Below are positions 45,701 to 53,772 of a DNA stretch of 64,000 nucleotides, one piece after another. Every line of letters begins with the position of its first letter. Positions within the stretch are counted from its first letter, which is position 1. The position numbers were made by a program, and so were the translations under genes. The notes beneath the pieces are model-generated. The model saw only the letters and a list, made by a program, of their open reading frames with translations, was not told the origin of the DNA and made no database searches. The stretch comes from JANQNX01 sp040217095 (GTDB lineage Bacteria; Pseudomonadota; Gammaproteobacteria; Eutrophobiales; Eutrophobiaceae): positions 248,001 to 312,000 of the forward strand of contig OZ245888.1 in NCBI GenBank assembly GCA_965229565.1, written 5' to 3'.

Positions 45701-46095
45701 TCATGACTTACTTCGGCCGTGGCGCCGAGCATGATTGACGCAGAGCAGTACTTTTCCGCTGACAGGCTGACTGCCCGCTCGACCTGTTTATCTTTCAAAC
45801 CGTCGCCCGAGACGATGAAGTGCAGGTGGATCTTCGTAAATACCCTGGGCTCCGATTCTGCCCGCTCGGCACTGACGACAACCGCGCAATCCCTCACCGG
45901 CTGGCGAGATTTTTTTAGAATAGAAACAACATCATAACTGCTACAGGCACCGGTACCTATCAGGAGCATTTCCATGGGCCTGGGACCCAGGTTGCGTCCC
46001 CCACCCTCGGGTGGTCCATCCATGACAATCTTGTGTCCACCAGCGGATTCCCCGACAAAGGCCGCACCGCCGGCCCAGCTAACCTTAACTTCCAA
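45670..46095 (-). CDS. yhfA: OsmC-family protein YhfA
   Basis: 141 residues from a TTG at 46095, chosen because GGAG sits 7 bases before it and the protein then begins MEVKVSWAGGAAFVGES as in YhfA. The conserved PMEMLLIGTGACSSYDVVSIL block carries the active Cys, and the second Cys is in LSAEKYCSASIM, the peroxidatic pair of OsmC/Ohr-like proteins. YhfA next to crp is the E. coli arrangement too. A much longer open frame to 46500 runs across crp and is not real. Peroxide reduction is a family-based inference. Confidence 0.88.
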   Translation of the reverse strand: MEVKVSWAGGAAFVGESAGGHKIVMDGPPEGGGRNLGPRPMEMLLIGTGACSSYDVVSILKKSRQPVRDCAVVVSAERAESEPRVFTKIHLHFIVSGDGLKDKQVERAVSLSAEKYCSASIMLGATAEVSHDYEIRVVEET

Positions 46096-46179
46096 TTTAA
46101 TACTCCAAGCAGTTGATTTTCTGGAAAAAGAGTAACATAGTTTATATACACCAGCAGAGTTTATAAACAGGGGATGGAT

Positions 46180-46812
46180 ATGGCAGCCTTTTCGCAGGAG
46201 AAAGACCCGATCATTGCGGCTTTTCTCGAGCATTGCCACATGAAGACATACAATGCCAAGCAGCTCATCATCAAGGAAGGTGACCCATCGAACGACCTGT
46301 ATTTTATCGTGAAAGGATCGGTCACCGTCATGGTGGAAGACCACAAGGGACATGAGATCGTATTGGCCTACCTGAATGCAGGAGAATTCTTTGGTGAGCT
46401 TGGCCTGTTTGATCCCGAACAGCATCGTACCGCCTTTGTCAGGGCCAAGACCAAGTCCGAGATTGCACGTATCAGCTACGAGAAGCTCAAAGGCCTGCAC
46501 GGCCTGTTCCCGGACCTGTTATTCAATATTGCCTCGCAACTGGCCATCCGCCTGCGCAAGACCAGCCGCAAGGTCAGCGACCTGGCCTTCACCGATGTAA
46601 AAGGCCGCGTGGCCAGGACACTACTGGACCTGTGCAAGGAACCGGATGCCATGACCCACCCGGACGGTATGCAGATCCGGATTACCCGCCAGGAACTGGG
46701 CCGTATCGTCGGCTGTTCACGGGAAATGGTAGGCAGGGTATTAAAGAGCCTGGAGGAAGATCACCTGATATCCGTTGCCGGCAAGACCATGGTCATTTTT
46801 GGTACGCGGTAG
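46180..46812 (+). CDS. crp: cAMP-binding transcription regulator Crp/Vfr
   Basis: 210 residues from the ATG at 46180, which is 6 bases after AGGGG; an ATG at 46174 would touch the ribosome site. The cAMP pocket is intact (FFGELGLFDPEQHRTAFVRA), the C-helix (RKTSRKVSDLAFTDVKGRVARTLLDL) and the helix-turn-helix (ITRQELGRIVGCSREMVGRVLKSLEE near 165-190) match Crp. It activates or represses genes at TGTGA-N6-TCACA sites. Divergent from yhfA with 84 bases between. Confidence 0.95.
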   Translation: MAAFSQEKDPIIAAFLEHCHMKTYNAKQLIIKEGDPSNDLYFIVKGSVTVMVEDHKGHEIVLAYLNAGEFFGELGLFDPEQHRTAFVRAKTKSEIARISYEKLKGLHGLFPDLLFNIASQLAIRLRKTSRKVSDLAFTDVKGRVARTLLDLCKEPDAMTHPDGMQIRITRQELGRIVGCSREMVGRVLKSLEEDHLISVAGKTMVIFGTR

Positions 46813-46921
46813 ATACCCGCCAATCCTTGACAACCTGCCCCGAAGGCAAGAGAATTCGGCTCCTTCCGCAACATCCCGTATTATTCTGTAAAGGCCCAGC
46901 GGAAAGTGATTATCAAACAAC

Positions 46922-46936
46922 GGCTATGTAGCTCAG
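46922..46936 (+). repeat. Detached 5' fragment of tRNA-Met
   Basis: GGCTATGTAGCTCAG is identical to the first 15 bases of the tRNA-Met gene at 47089. TCAAAC precedes both copies at the same distance within one or two bases. It lacks the rest of a tRNA. Confidence 0.85.
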
Positions 46937-47046
46937 GTGAGTGAAGACCGAAAGTGAATCTTTCGCAGCTGAGCGAACGCCGAGGGCAGGACGCCCGAGG
47001 CCGTGTCTGTTAGTGAAGCCTGGACGGCTGAACTTACAGACCACGG
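46937..47046 (+). repeat. Palindromic element B upstream of tRNA-Met
   Basis: Three hairpins follow the tRNA fragment. First, CGAAAG (46949-46954) with CTTTCG (46960-46965), flanked by GCTCAG (46931-46936, part of the tRNA fragment) against CTGAGC (46969-46974). Second, GGGC (46984-46987) with GCCC (46993-46996). Third, a long stem of about 20 bp, 47001-47020 with 47026-47046, with a loop of TGGAC, one bulge and few mismatches. The segment ACCGAAAGT ... CTTTCGCAG ... AGCGAACGCC matches element A (minus strand) near tRNA-Ile2. Confidence 0.8.
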
Positions 47047-47088
47047 TTAGAGAAAACGGGAATGATGAGTAGCAACAATTCAAACCAT

Positions 47089-47165
47089 GGCTATGTAGCT
47101 CAGTTGGTTAGAGCGCAGCATTCATAATGCTGATGTCGCTGGTTCAAGTCCAGCCATAGCCACCA
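47089..47165 (+). tRNA. tRNA-Met (CAT), elongator
   Basis: A 77-nt cloverleaf with encoded CCA. Acceptor GGCTATG with CATAGCC, D-arm AGCTCAGTTGGTTAGAGC, anticodon stem GCAGCATTCATAATGCTG with loop TTCATAA, T-arm CGCTGGTTCAAGTCCAGC. The acceptor end GGCTA and the arms resemble E. coli elongator Met tRNA rather than initiator or Ile2. Confidence 0.92.
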
Positions 47166-47238
47166 ATCTTCTTCTTTCGAGCATCTACTTCGTACTATCA
47201 TTGATCAACAATTCACTTTGTTAACCGGGAGCTGGCTA

Positions 47239-47592
47239 ATGAGCGATAAAGAAATGATTGAAAAAACGATACAGCATTACATAGATGGAGCCCGTGATGG
47301 CAAAGGTGACCTGATGAAACCCGCCTTTCACGATGACGCGACGATATTCGGTTATATCGGTCCTGACCTGTTTGCCGGACCCATACAGAAATTGTATGAC
47401 TGGAATGATGAGAATGGTCCGGCGACGGAGATAGAAACGAACATAGCTTCTATCGACATTGAAGGAACAATCGCTACCGCCAGGTTGGAGGCCGACAACT
47501 GGACGGGGCTTAAATTTACGGACATGTTCACACTACTTAAAACAGATGGACAATGGAAAATCATGAACAAGGTGTTTCACCTGCATGGGTAA
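47239..47592 (+). CDS. NTF2-like fold protein (putative lumazine-binding family)
   Basis: 117 residues from the ATG at 47239 (GGGAGC about 6-11 bases before). IEKTIQHYIDGARDGKGDLMKPAFHDDATIFGY near 6-38 and a C-terminal FTDMFTLLKTDGQWKIMNKVFH are the marks of the Lumazine_bd_2 / SnoaL-like group of small cone-shaped proteins. Ligand and reaction unknown. It follows tRNA-Met and ends before a pair of terminators. Confidence 0.7.
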   Translation: MSDKEMIEKTIQHYIDGARDGKGDLMKPAFHDDATIFGYIGPDLFAGPIQKLYDWNDENGPATEIETNIASIDIEGTIATARLEADNWTGLKFTDMFTLLKTDGQWKIMNKVFHLHG

Positions 47593-47674
47593 TACGCATG
47601 CCATGATTGAATGGCATTGAATTCAATTGAACATTGAATAGTTTGGATTTTTGCATTTATTTCAAGTGCAAAAA

Positions 47675-47698
47675 AAAGGCTGCATAAGAGCAGCCTTT
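47675..47698 (-). terminator. Rho-independent terminator for the FecA-like receptor gene
   Basis: GGCTGC (47678-47683) and GCAGCC (47690-47695), extended by AAA/TTT, loop ATAAGA. On the minus strand the hairpin is followed by a run of seven T. Confidence 0.85.
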
Positions 47699-47704
47699 AA
47701 AAAT

Positions 47705-47739
47705 GGTCGGTTATCCGTGGGGGATAATCCGACCTTTTT
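47705..47739 (+). terminator. Rho-independent terminator for the NTF2-like gene
   Basis: GGTCGG (47705-47710) with CCGACC (47729-47734) around an inner stem TTATCC/GGATAA, one bulged T, followed by five T on the plus strand. Confidence 0.85.
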
Positions 47740-47756
47740 ATCTTCAGAGGGTCAAA

Positions 47757-50027
47757 TCAAAATTGCAGACTGAAACCGCCGACAATCGTCCTTTCCGCGC
47801 CCGGGCGAATACCGTTGGCAAGGTCAGTAATGTATAACTTATCAGTCAGGTTTCTTCCCTGAACCCAGAACGTCACGTTATCCATAGTCCTGGGCGTATA
47901 GCTGGCCCGTGCCGATAGCAATGTATGACTGGATACTTCGCCCAGTACAACGGGCTCCCTGATCTCGAGGTCATCACCGGCGGCAAGTATTTCACCATCC
48001 TCGTCTGCCACCGTCAGCGCCCTTGTATTGGCAACATCGGTAAAGAAGCTGCCAAAGTGACTCACCGTTGCACTCACGTCCCAGCCATTATCGTGCTGCA
48101 AGCCAAGTGTGAAACTGCCCGTGTGCAACGGGATTTCAGGGACACGGTTGCCATCAATCTGGCCTTCGGTGAATTCGGCCCGGGTGTAGTTGTACGCCAG
48201 CATGCCATACCAGTTGTAGGGCGAATTGGTATAGGCATTGGAATCAACACGTAGACCGATATCGATACCGTATGACTCGGAGTCGGCAGAATTGATAAAG
48301 ACATTCTGAAAATCGGTCGTAAAGGGCTGTTGCACGATGGTGTCAGTAATGATGTTGTAGAATGCGGCCGTCTCAAACGTCACGCCTTGCATCGCCGTAG
48401 TACGCAGGCCCAGTTGGGAGTTGATACCGGTCTCGGCTTCCAGCGGGAAATCATCTTCTTCAGCCGTCCTGGCAAAACCAGGGGTATAGCCGCGCCCCAC
48501 ATTGGCAAACACCTGGGTCTGGTCAAAACCGCTGTAGAGCAGGCTAATACTCGGCAGTATCAAGGCCTGGTGTGTGTTGCGTTCGATATTACCCAGGTCC
48601 TGGACCGCACCTGAACCATCAATAAATGGCTCACGGTGTCGCTTCTGCTCGTAGTATTCAAACCTGACCCCGGGTGTCACTACCCAGTCTGAAAAGCTGA
48701 TCGCATCCTGGACAAAGAACGAGGAGGCCCATGCCTGTAACTCAACATCCCGGGATACTGCACCACGGTTATCTATATCCAGTACCTCGCCAACACCACC
48801 TTGTCTCCTGCGATCATCAGCCAGGTGTCGTTCAAAACGCAGGCCCCACTGGAATGTATGGTCGAGGTCGAACAGTTTGACGTCGGTCAGCTCCATCCTG
48901 CTTTCGATACCAAAAGTACGATACAGTCGTTCACGTCCTACCATCTCGCCCTGCACACCGGAGATAAATGGTGTGCCACCACCGGCATCGAAATCCAGCA
49001 CTGGCGAGTTGGGATCAAACTCAATATCTTCAGGGTCAACCGTAAACCTGGGTCTTTCCATGTCCGTGACAAACAGGCGGCTGGACATGGACAGGCGTTC
49101 ATTGATTTGAAAATCGTGTTGCAGGTCGGTCTTGAAATATTCCACTGAGAAATTGTTGAACTCCTGGCCCCAACCCGTTGCCGTGGTATTACCGCCGAAC
49201 CTTACCAGCCTGTTGGCCTTGGTAAACGGATTACGGGCATATTCCGCCGGTAACAGGTTACTTTCATCGTAGCCATCACTGCGCTCACGATAGTAGAGGA
49301 AAGACATGTCAACCCTGTGGCGATTATTAATATCCCAGGTCAAAGCACCGTAAAAATCATCAAACCGCGTATTTTCTGTATCAAACACACCATCCGCGTT
49401 TAACCCGGTATAAGACAACACGTAACCAACTGACCCTACCGTATTTCGATGCATGATGTGCGCCTTCAACGTGTCATTCTGACCACCGGAGATATCAATG
49501 TCGGTTTGTGACGTCAGCGTTGGACGCTTGTTCCTGAAATTCACGATACCGTGGTTGTTCAACGGGCCGTAAAGTACATGCCCGGCACCCTTCAGCACAT
49601 CAACACTTTCCAGGCGATCCATCGGTGGCGTGTAATGCCCGCTCTGGTCCAGGTAGGTAGAAGCATTGATAGGTGTACCGTCTTCCATCAGGAGTGTTTT
49701 CCTGGAACGGCGTGATGGTGCTCCACGGACACCGATACCGGAACGACGTGACAGCACGTCATCATCGATGGTCTTGACGCCTGGCGTAAAATCGAGGGCA
49801 TCATGGATGGTATAGGGTCGCAGCCGCTCTATTTCTTCTGCATAAAGACTGCTGGCCGCCCCTGGCGTATACCTCAAGTCATCGGGAAGAATTGCGTCGA
49901 CACTAATCGAGGGCAGTTTCTGGATAACATTATCCGTGTCGGCCCGGGTAGATATAGATGCAAGTGAACAAACACTGATTAAAAAGATATGAATTATTAA
50001 TCTGGAATAACTATAAGTTTTCTTCAT
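47757..50027 (-). CDS. TonB-dependent outer-membrane receptor (FecA-like, probable iron chelate)
   Basis: 756 residues from the ATG at 50027, preceded by AGAAGGGG; a longer frame to 50114 lacks a signal and is rejected. Signal peptide about 1-30, a TonB box-like SISVDA, plug domain with ALDFTPGVKTIDDDVLSRRSGIGVRGAPSRRSRKTLLMEDG and VLYGPLNNHGIVNFRNK, then a barrel ending GGFSLQF. The plug pattern is closest to ferric-citrate type receptors. Substrate is inferred; no Fur box or transport operon is attached. It ends just before its own terminator. Confidence 0.85.
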   Translation of the reverse strand: MKKTYSYSRLIIHIFLISVCSLASISTRADTDNVIQKLPSISVDAILPDDLRYTPGAASSLYAEEIERLRPYTIHDALDFTPGVKTIDDDVLSRRSGIGVRGAPSRRSRKTLLMEDGTPINASTYLDQSGHYTPPMDRLESVDVLKGAGHVLYGPLNNHGIVNFRNKRPTLTSQTDIDISGGQNDTLKAHIMHRNTVGSVGYVLSYTGLNADGVFDTENTRFDDFYGALTWDINNRHRVDMSFLYYRERSDGYDESNLLPAEYARNPFTKANRLVRFGGNTTATGWGQEFNNFSVEYFKTDLQHDFQINERLSMSSRLFVTDMERPRFTVDPEDIEFDPNSPVLDFDAGGGTPFISGVQGEMVGRERLYRTFGIESRMELTDVKLFDLDHTFQWGLRFERHLADDRRRQGGVGEVLDIDNRGAVSRDVELQAWASSFFVQDAISFSDWVVTPGVRFEYYEQKRHREPFIDGSGAVQDLGNIERNTHQALILPSISLLYSGFDQTQVFANVGRGYTPGFARTAEEDDFPLEAETGINSQLGLRTTAMQGVTFETAAFYNIITDTIVQQPFTTDFQNVFINSADSESYGIDIGLRVDSNAYTNSPYNWYGMLAYNYTRAEFTEGQIDGNRVPEIPLHTGSFTLGLQHDNGWDVSATVSHFGSFFTDVANTRALTVADEDGEILAAGDDLEIREPVVLGEVSSHTLLSARASYTPRTMDNVTFWVQGRNLTDKLYITDLANGIRPGAERTIVGGFSLQF

Positions 50028-50381
50028 TCCCAACCCCTTCTGATACTTTATGTTTATTTTGTTGTGCGTTGATAAGTAAGCGGGATAGTACGCACAACCA
50101 AACAGCTGGGACATTGGTTGACAGGCAAGACAGGAAAATCTCCTGTCTTAAAATGAAAGAAAAGGAGTTTTTCCCGGGAAAATTTCCCGCTTATTTGGTT
50201 TTTTTCAGGAAGAAAACCGGGGAAGGATTGAATGATATTGCTGGCTAATGAAATAGCCCTGTGTATTTCACATTATCATGCAAACGAAGTTTGCCAGGCT
50301 CCGTATGCCGGGGATTGTTAGCCATGCATCCTTGCATCACTTATATTCCTAGCAAGGGGGTTCGCCAGGCATTACCACTAA
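50028..50381 (-). promoter_or_regulatory. Upstream region of the FecA-like receptor with nested palindromes
   Basis: About 354 bases without a gene. A 9-bp hairpin AAGACAGGA (50128-50136) / TCCTGTCTT (50142-50150) is followed by two overlapping perfect palindromes, TTTTCCCGGGAAAA (50169-50182) and CGGGAAAATTTCCCG (50175-50189). They lie 100-160 bases upstream of the receptor start and look like an operator or structured leader. I see no good Fur box. Confidence 0.5.
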
Positions 50382-50675
50382 TTACTTGATATCTGCTTCT
50401 CTGATTTCCAGAGATCCATCCTTCTCGTAAGACTTGTTCTGAATCAGCTTCAGGGCCTTGTCCTCGAATACAGAGCGATGGTCTTTCAGGATGTTCATTG
50501 GGTCCACCGTTTTATCAGCGCAAAATAACCTCAGGACATCTCTTGAGATTCGACATAAAACTCTTGTTTTATCTACGTCGACTGCGATGGTCGCAACGTT
50601 GTGCATGGGATTCCATGATTCCAGTTTTGGAAACGAAATTTTCGAATCTTTAGACGTGCTTGGTTTATGTTGCAT
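50382..50675 (-). CDS. DUF1488-like small protein
   Basis: 97 residues. The pattern WNPMHNVATIAVDVDKTRVLCRISRDVLRLF, then a basic/acidic helix with HRSVFEDKALKLIQ and a final beta strand (LEIREADI), fits the DUF1488 family of unknown function. No signal or membrane segment. Last gene of a minus-strand series of RNA-binding and cold-shock type genes, 58 bases after the RRM gene. Confidence 0.6.
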   Translation of the reverse strand: MQHKPSTSKDSKISFPKLESWNPMHNVATIAVDVDKTRVLCRISRDVLRLFCADKTVDPMNILKDHRSVFEDKALKLIQNKSYEKDGSLEIREADIK

Positions 50676-50733
50676 AGGGCTCCTTTATTTCATGAGTTGT
50701 GTTTAGGCTGGATGACCCATAGCATTGATATAA

Positions 50734-51009
50734 TCAATATCTTTTACGCTTGAAGGTTTTTGTTTTCTCTTTCGCCATGTTAACAACCAGATTACGTCCG
50801 CTGAATGATTTACCATTCATTTCCAACGCGGTTTCGGCAGCTACCTGTTTCTCGAATGTTAAAAAAGCAAACCCTTTCGAAACGCCGGTCATGCGATCGG
50901 TTATTAATTGAATATCTTCAAGGGCCCCGTATTTTGAAAATTCGGATTCGATATCAGACTGGGTGACTGATGAGAGTAGATTGCCAACATAAATCTTGTT
51001 TTGTTTCAT
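50734..51009 (-). CDS. Single-RRM RNA-binding protein
   Basis: 91 residues, one RRM. RNP2 is KIYVGNL (5-11) and RNP1 is KGFAFLTF (about 45-52); a Lys/Arg tail (KEKTKTFKRKRY) ends the protein. Such bacterial RRM proteins are glycine-poor here and often cold- or light-induced. It lies downstream of the cold-shock gene but separated by a terminator-like hairpin. Confidence 0.9.
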   Translation of the reverse strand: MKQNKIYVGNLLSSVTQSDIESEFSKYGALEDIQLITDRMTGVSKGFAFLTFEKQVAAETALEMNGKSFSGRNLVVNMAKEKTKTFKRKRY

Positions 51010-51103
51010 TATTAATATCCTGTACAGGGCAGATTATCTTTTAGTCGAGAACATGCGCACCCTGCTAAAACTATAATCGCGAACTAAATAAACTTCATAG
51101 ACA

Positions 51104-51129
51104 AAAAACCCTGCTACAGCAGGGTTTTT
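51104..51129 (-). terminator. Rho-independent terminator after the cold-shock gene
   Basis: CCCTGC (51109-51114) with GCAGGG (51119-51124), loop TACA, T-run on both strands (bidirectional shape). Confidence 0.85.
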
Positions 51130-51151
51130 CTGGACAACTTTCTGAAATGAT

Positions 51152-51355
51152 TTACTGAGGGGTTACATTAACGGCACTCGGCCCTTTTTGTCCCTGTTCG
51201 ATATCAAAACTGACAGTTGCACCCTCGGTCAGTGACTTGAAGCCATCGCCTGAGATTGAACTGTGATGAACGAATACGTCTTTGCTGCCATCAGCAGGAG
51301 ATATAAAGCCATATCCTTTACTATCGTTAAACCATTTTACTGTACCTGTAGCCAT
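51152..51355 (-). CDS. CspA-family cold-shock protein
   Basis: 67 residues, one cold-shock domain. KWFNDSKGYGFISP (RNP1) and DVFVHHSSI (RNP2) are intact, with GQKGPSAVNVTP at the end. It binds single-stranded RNA/DNA and acts as an RNA chaperone. AGAGG lies 8 bases before the ATG and an AT-rich leader precedes it. Own terminator follows. Confidence 0.95.
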   Translation of the reverse strand: MATGTVKWFNDSKGYGFISPADGSKDVFVHHSSISGDGFKSLTEGATVSFDIEQGQKGPSAVNVTPQ

Positions 51356-51555
51356 TTCGGTTACCTCTATAATTAATAAAAAAATGTATTAGCAAACTTA
51401 ATAATGAAAAACATACTCGGGAAGGACGTTGCAATACATTGCGAGGAACTACCGGAAATCAATAAAATTGCGCTAATGTTCACACATTACATCAGATTTG
51501 TGTCAAATACTATCTTTATTTTGCTGCTGTTACCCGCCACCATGCGCCGAGAGGC

Positions 51556-52065
51556 TTATGACAGGCCGCCGGGCGAGGAACCGGGTTTATGCCAGCTACC
51601 GTTAGCGACACGGGCGATTTGTTGCATAATATCCACAAGGTTCCAGGCTACCCGCTCTGATTCCTGGTCGTGCCTGAATTCGCTCATCGTGGCCAGGTGC
51701 ACAAATAGCACACCCTCCATATCGGAATCAGTCAGCCGGGTAAAAAATCTCATGTGCCATCTTGGAAACAACCTGCCAGTGTCCATGTACTCCTCAAGGC
51801 GGACCTTGATGTCATGCCTGTCATCCCTGGCAATGTTGTCCATAAGGGTGAGTATAGCCCTGTGGCTACCCTCAATGTACTGCACAAAACACTCTTCATA
51901 ATAAACCAGGTAGCCGGTCACGTGATGCCGGGTGTTCTTCTCGAGGCATAGCTGCTCCAGCTCGGTCAATTGAGAATCGGATAAAGGCCTGCGTGCCCTG
52001 CTGTAATATAAACACCGGTATAGCGATTCAGGGTTATTGGCTACCCGGCCATTACTGTCCGTCAT
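51556..52065 (-). CDS. BLUF-domain blue-light photoreceptor
   Basis: 169 residues; the BLUF domain is about 15-107. The flavin-pocket residues match AppA with a constant offset of one: Tyr20 (Y21), Asn44 (N45), Gln62 (Q63), Trp103 (W104) and Met105 (M106). GYLVYYEECFVQYIEG and DDRHDIKVRL are typical. The C-terminal 60 residues form a helical extension without an enzymatic output domain, so the protein probably signals by protein contact. It lies 36 bases after the diguanylate cyclase gene on the same strand and may control it. Confidence 0.93.
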   Translation of the reverse strand: MTDSNGRVANNPESLYRCLYYSRARRPLSDSQLTELEQLCLEKNTRHHVTGYLVYYEECFVQYIEGSHRAILTLMDNIARDDRHDIKVRLEEYMDTGRLFPRWHMRFFTRLTDSDMEGVLFVHLATMSEFRHDQESERVAWNLVDIMQQIARVANGSWHKPGSSPGGLS

Positions 52066-52101
52066 TACGCATTCCTCTTCCTGAAAGTGACGGGTATTGT
52101 T

Positions 52102-53043
52102 CTAGTTATATTTTTTCATTCTGCGCTTGGCTGAGTACATGTTGTTATCAGCCTTGTTTAGCATCCACTGGAAATCCTTGCTTGAATTAAGCTGACTAAA
52201 GCCAACTGCAGCGCTAATCTCGTTGGCAAGTAAATCGTCTTTAATCCGTTTTATCAGTTTTTTTGTCTCAGCCGGTTTGGAGTTGTATATAAAAATACCA
52301 AACTCATCACCACCAATACGAGCTATCACGTCAGTTTCACGTATCGACTGTTCGAGTACCCGTGAGAGTTTAATGATCAAACGATCACCTACTTCATGAC
52401 CATGCTTGTCATTAATTATTTTGAGGTTGTTCATATCGACGATAGCTATTGCGCACGGGGTGCCATAGCGTTTACTACGTGTTTCTTCTGCTTGCAACAT
52501 GGATTTCCAGCCACGATAGTTCATTACCTTGGTCAGGTAGTCGGTCTGTGATATCAGGCTTAATTTTTCATAGGCACGTTTTATCTGGCTGAGTTCCATT
52601 TCCTGTTCATACAAGCGCATCAACAACGCGGCCATGATTTCAAACAGGGTACTGTTTTTGTCTAAAACGTCTGCGTCTTTTTTTACGTTATCGATACCGC
52701 ATAACGTGCCAAATAATTCACCGTCAGTTGTATGCAAGGGGATCCCGACGTAAGCCGAAATATCAAGTCGCTTGGCAATAGGGGCATCAAGATACTCGGC
52801 CACTTCACCAACATCGGCAACCAGCCTTGGGCCGTTGGATTCGACCATTCTTGCGCAAAAGGAATCAGACCAGGTGAACACATCACCATCGTTTACACCG
52901 TACTTGGTATCCTTGGTGACAAGGGCTATCCACTGGTCTTCGGAGGGAGTGGCCCTGGTAAACATCCACAGGCCGAAGGGGCATTGCTCCTGTAACCTGG
53001 ACAGGCTGTCGATAGCGGTCTGGTAAAAATCAGTCTGCTCCAT
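52102..53043 (-). CDS. GAF-GGDEF diguanylate cyclase
   Basis: 313 residues. N-terminal GAF domain (about 10-145), a linking helix, then a GGDEF domain with intact active site RIGGDEFGIF (GGDEF at 244-248) and an inhibitory site RETD (235-238) exactly five residues before it. It should make c-di-GMP from two GTP and be product-inhibited. No signal peptide or membrane span, so it is cytosolic. Upstream of and probably co-transcribed with the BLUF gene. Confidence 0.93.
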   Translation of the reverse strand: MEQTDFYQTAIDSLSRLQEQCPFGLWMFTRATPSEDQWIALVTKDTKYGVNDGDVFTWSDSFCARMVESNGPRLVADVGEVAEYLDAPIAKRLDISAYVGIPLHTTDGELFGTLCGIDNVKKDADVLDKNSTLFEIMAALLMRLYEQEMELSQIKRAYEKLSLISQTDYLTKVMNYRGWKSMLQAEETRSKRYGTPCAIAIVDMNNLKIINDKHGHEVGDRLIIKLSRVLEQSIRETDVIARIGGDEFGIFIYNSKPAETKKLIKRIKDDLLANEISAAVGFSQLNSSKDFQWMLNKADNNMYSAKRRMKKYN

Positions 53044-53306
53044 CTCCCCTCCCCGGGAATTGGCAGGACATATTAATAGTTTAGAAGCAGACGGGTGTTA
53101 AAGCGAAATTTTAGGTTGTTGATATTATTGTATATTTGTAATTGATTTAATTTCCAGACGTAATAGAAAGGTTCTACAGCCCTGGTTTTGACAATATTTC
53201 TACAACATTTGATATGAACGCCCCATGAATTTGTCTGACGCGTGACAAGATTGAAAAATGCGATTTAGCTGGAAGTTTCTCTATTTATAGTGATTAGGGC
53301 CTGGTT

Positions 53307-53753
53307 TTATTCGTTAATAACCTTGTATGAAATATCAGCGAGCTCGGCCATAAACGGCTTCACCCCGGGTGGCAGTCCACGCGGATCAAAATTCATGTGA
53401 AAACTGTATTCATGGTTTTGATCAAAACTTGAGATGGATGTCAGTTCAGCCTCACCAGGTGCCAATATCTCGTTAATCACAAACGGCTGTGATGTAATCT
53501 GATTGCCATACATGTCACGGTATATGATATTGCCTGTAATATTGCTAACCGCTTTTGACGTGGTGTTTCTTACGGAAAAATGCTCCATGTTTGCATCAGT
53601 CATCTTTTTGAAGAACAGTAATTCAATACCCTTATTATCAATGACACGTTCATTCGTGTCTCGATAGCCTGAAATTTCAGCTGCGAATATTTGCGTAGAC
53701 AAGCAGCTCGTCACGATAAGCAAGATATTATAAAACCTGTTTTTATATTTCAT
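53307..53753 (-). CDS. Small secreted protein
   Basis: 148 residues from the ATG at 53753, which gives a signal peptide ending FAAE near 24. The mature domain (VRNTTSKAVSNITGNIIYRDMYGNQI ... PFVINEILAPGEAEL) has the look of an immunoglobulin-like or FxLYD-type fold that deals with changes of protein charge and secretion. Not recognised. It begins 19 bases after the small membrane peptide gene on the same strand. Confidence 0.65.
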   Translation of the reverse strand: MKYKNRFYNILLIVTSCLSTQIFAAEISGYRDTNERVIDNKGIELLFFKKMTDANMEHFSVRNTTSKAVSNITGNIIYRDMYGNQITSQPFVINEILAPGEAELTSISSFDQNHEYSFHMNFDPRGLPPGVKPFMAELADISYKVINE

Positions 53754-53772
53754 TTTCTTTTCTATCCCGTGA

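Larger units (their letters stand above)
46813..47088 (+). other. Intergenic region between crp and tRNA-Met, filled by structured DNA
   Basis: No gene. The first 100 bases are plain spacer; from 46922 to 47046 lies the tRNA-linked element B described separately; the last 42 bases precede the tRNA and should contain its promoter, though no consensus hexamers stand out. Confidence 0.6.

Noticed and set aside
46096..46500. Minus-strand extension of the yhfA frame across crp
   Set aside because: It is antisense to the well-supported crp gene; the true yhfA start is the TTG at 46095 with its own ribosome site.
8770..50150. GACAGG/CCTGTC stems recurring in three gene-free places (8770, 25728, 50128)
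   Set aside because: Outside the short stems the sequences differ, and six to nine bases of similarity in three places can arise by chance.
50220..50290. Possible Fur box upstream of the FecA-like receptor
   Set aside because: ATGATATT and ATTATCAT segments occur but are not arranged as a 19-base Fur operator.
51404..51901. A 165-codon plus-strand frame opposite the BLUF gene
   Set aside because: It is the shadow of the BLUF coding region, whose conserved flavin residues establish the minus strand as coding.
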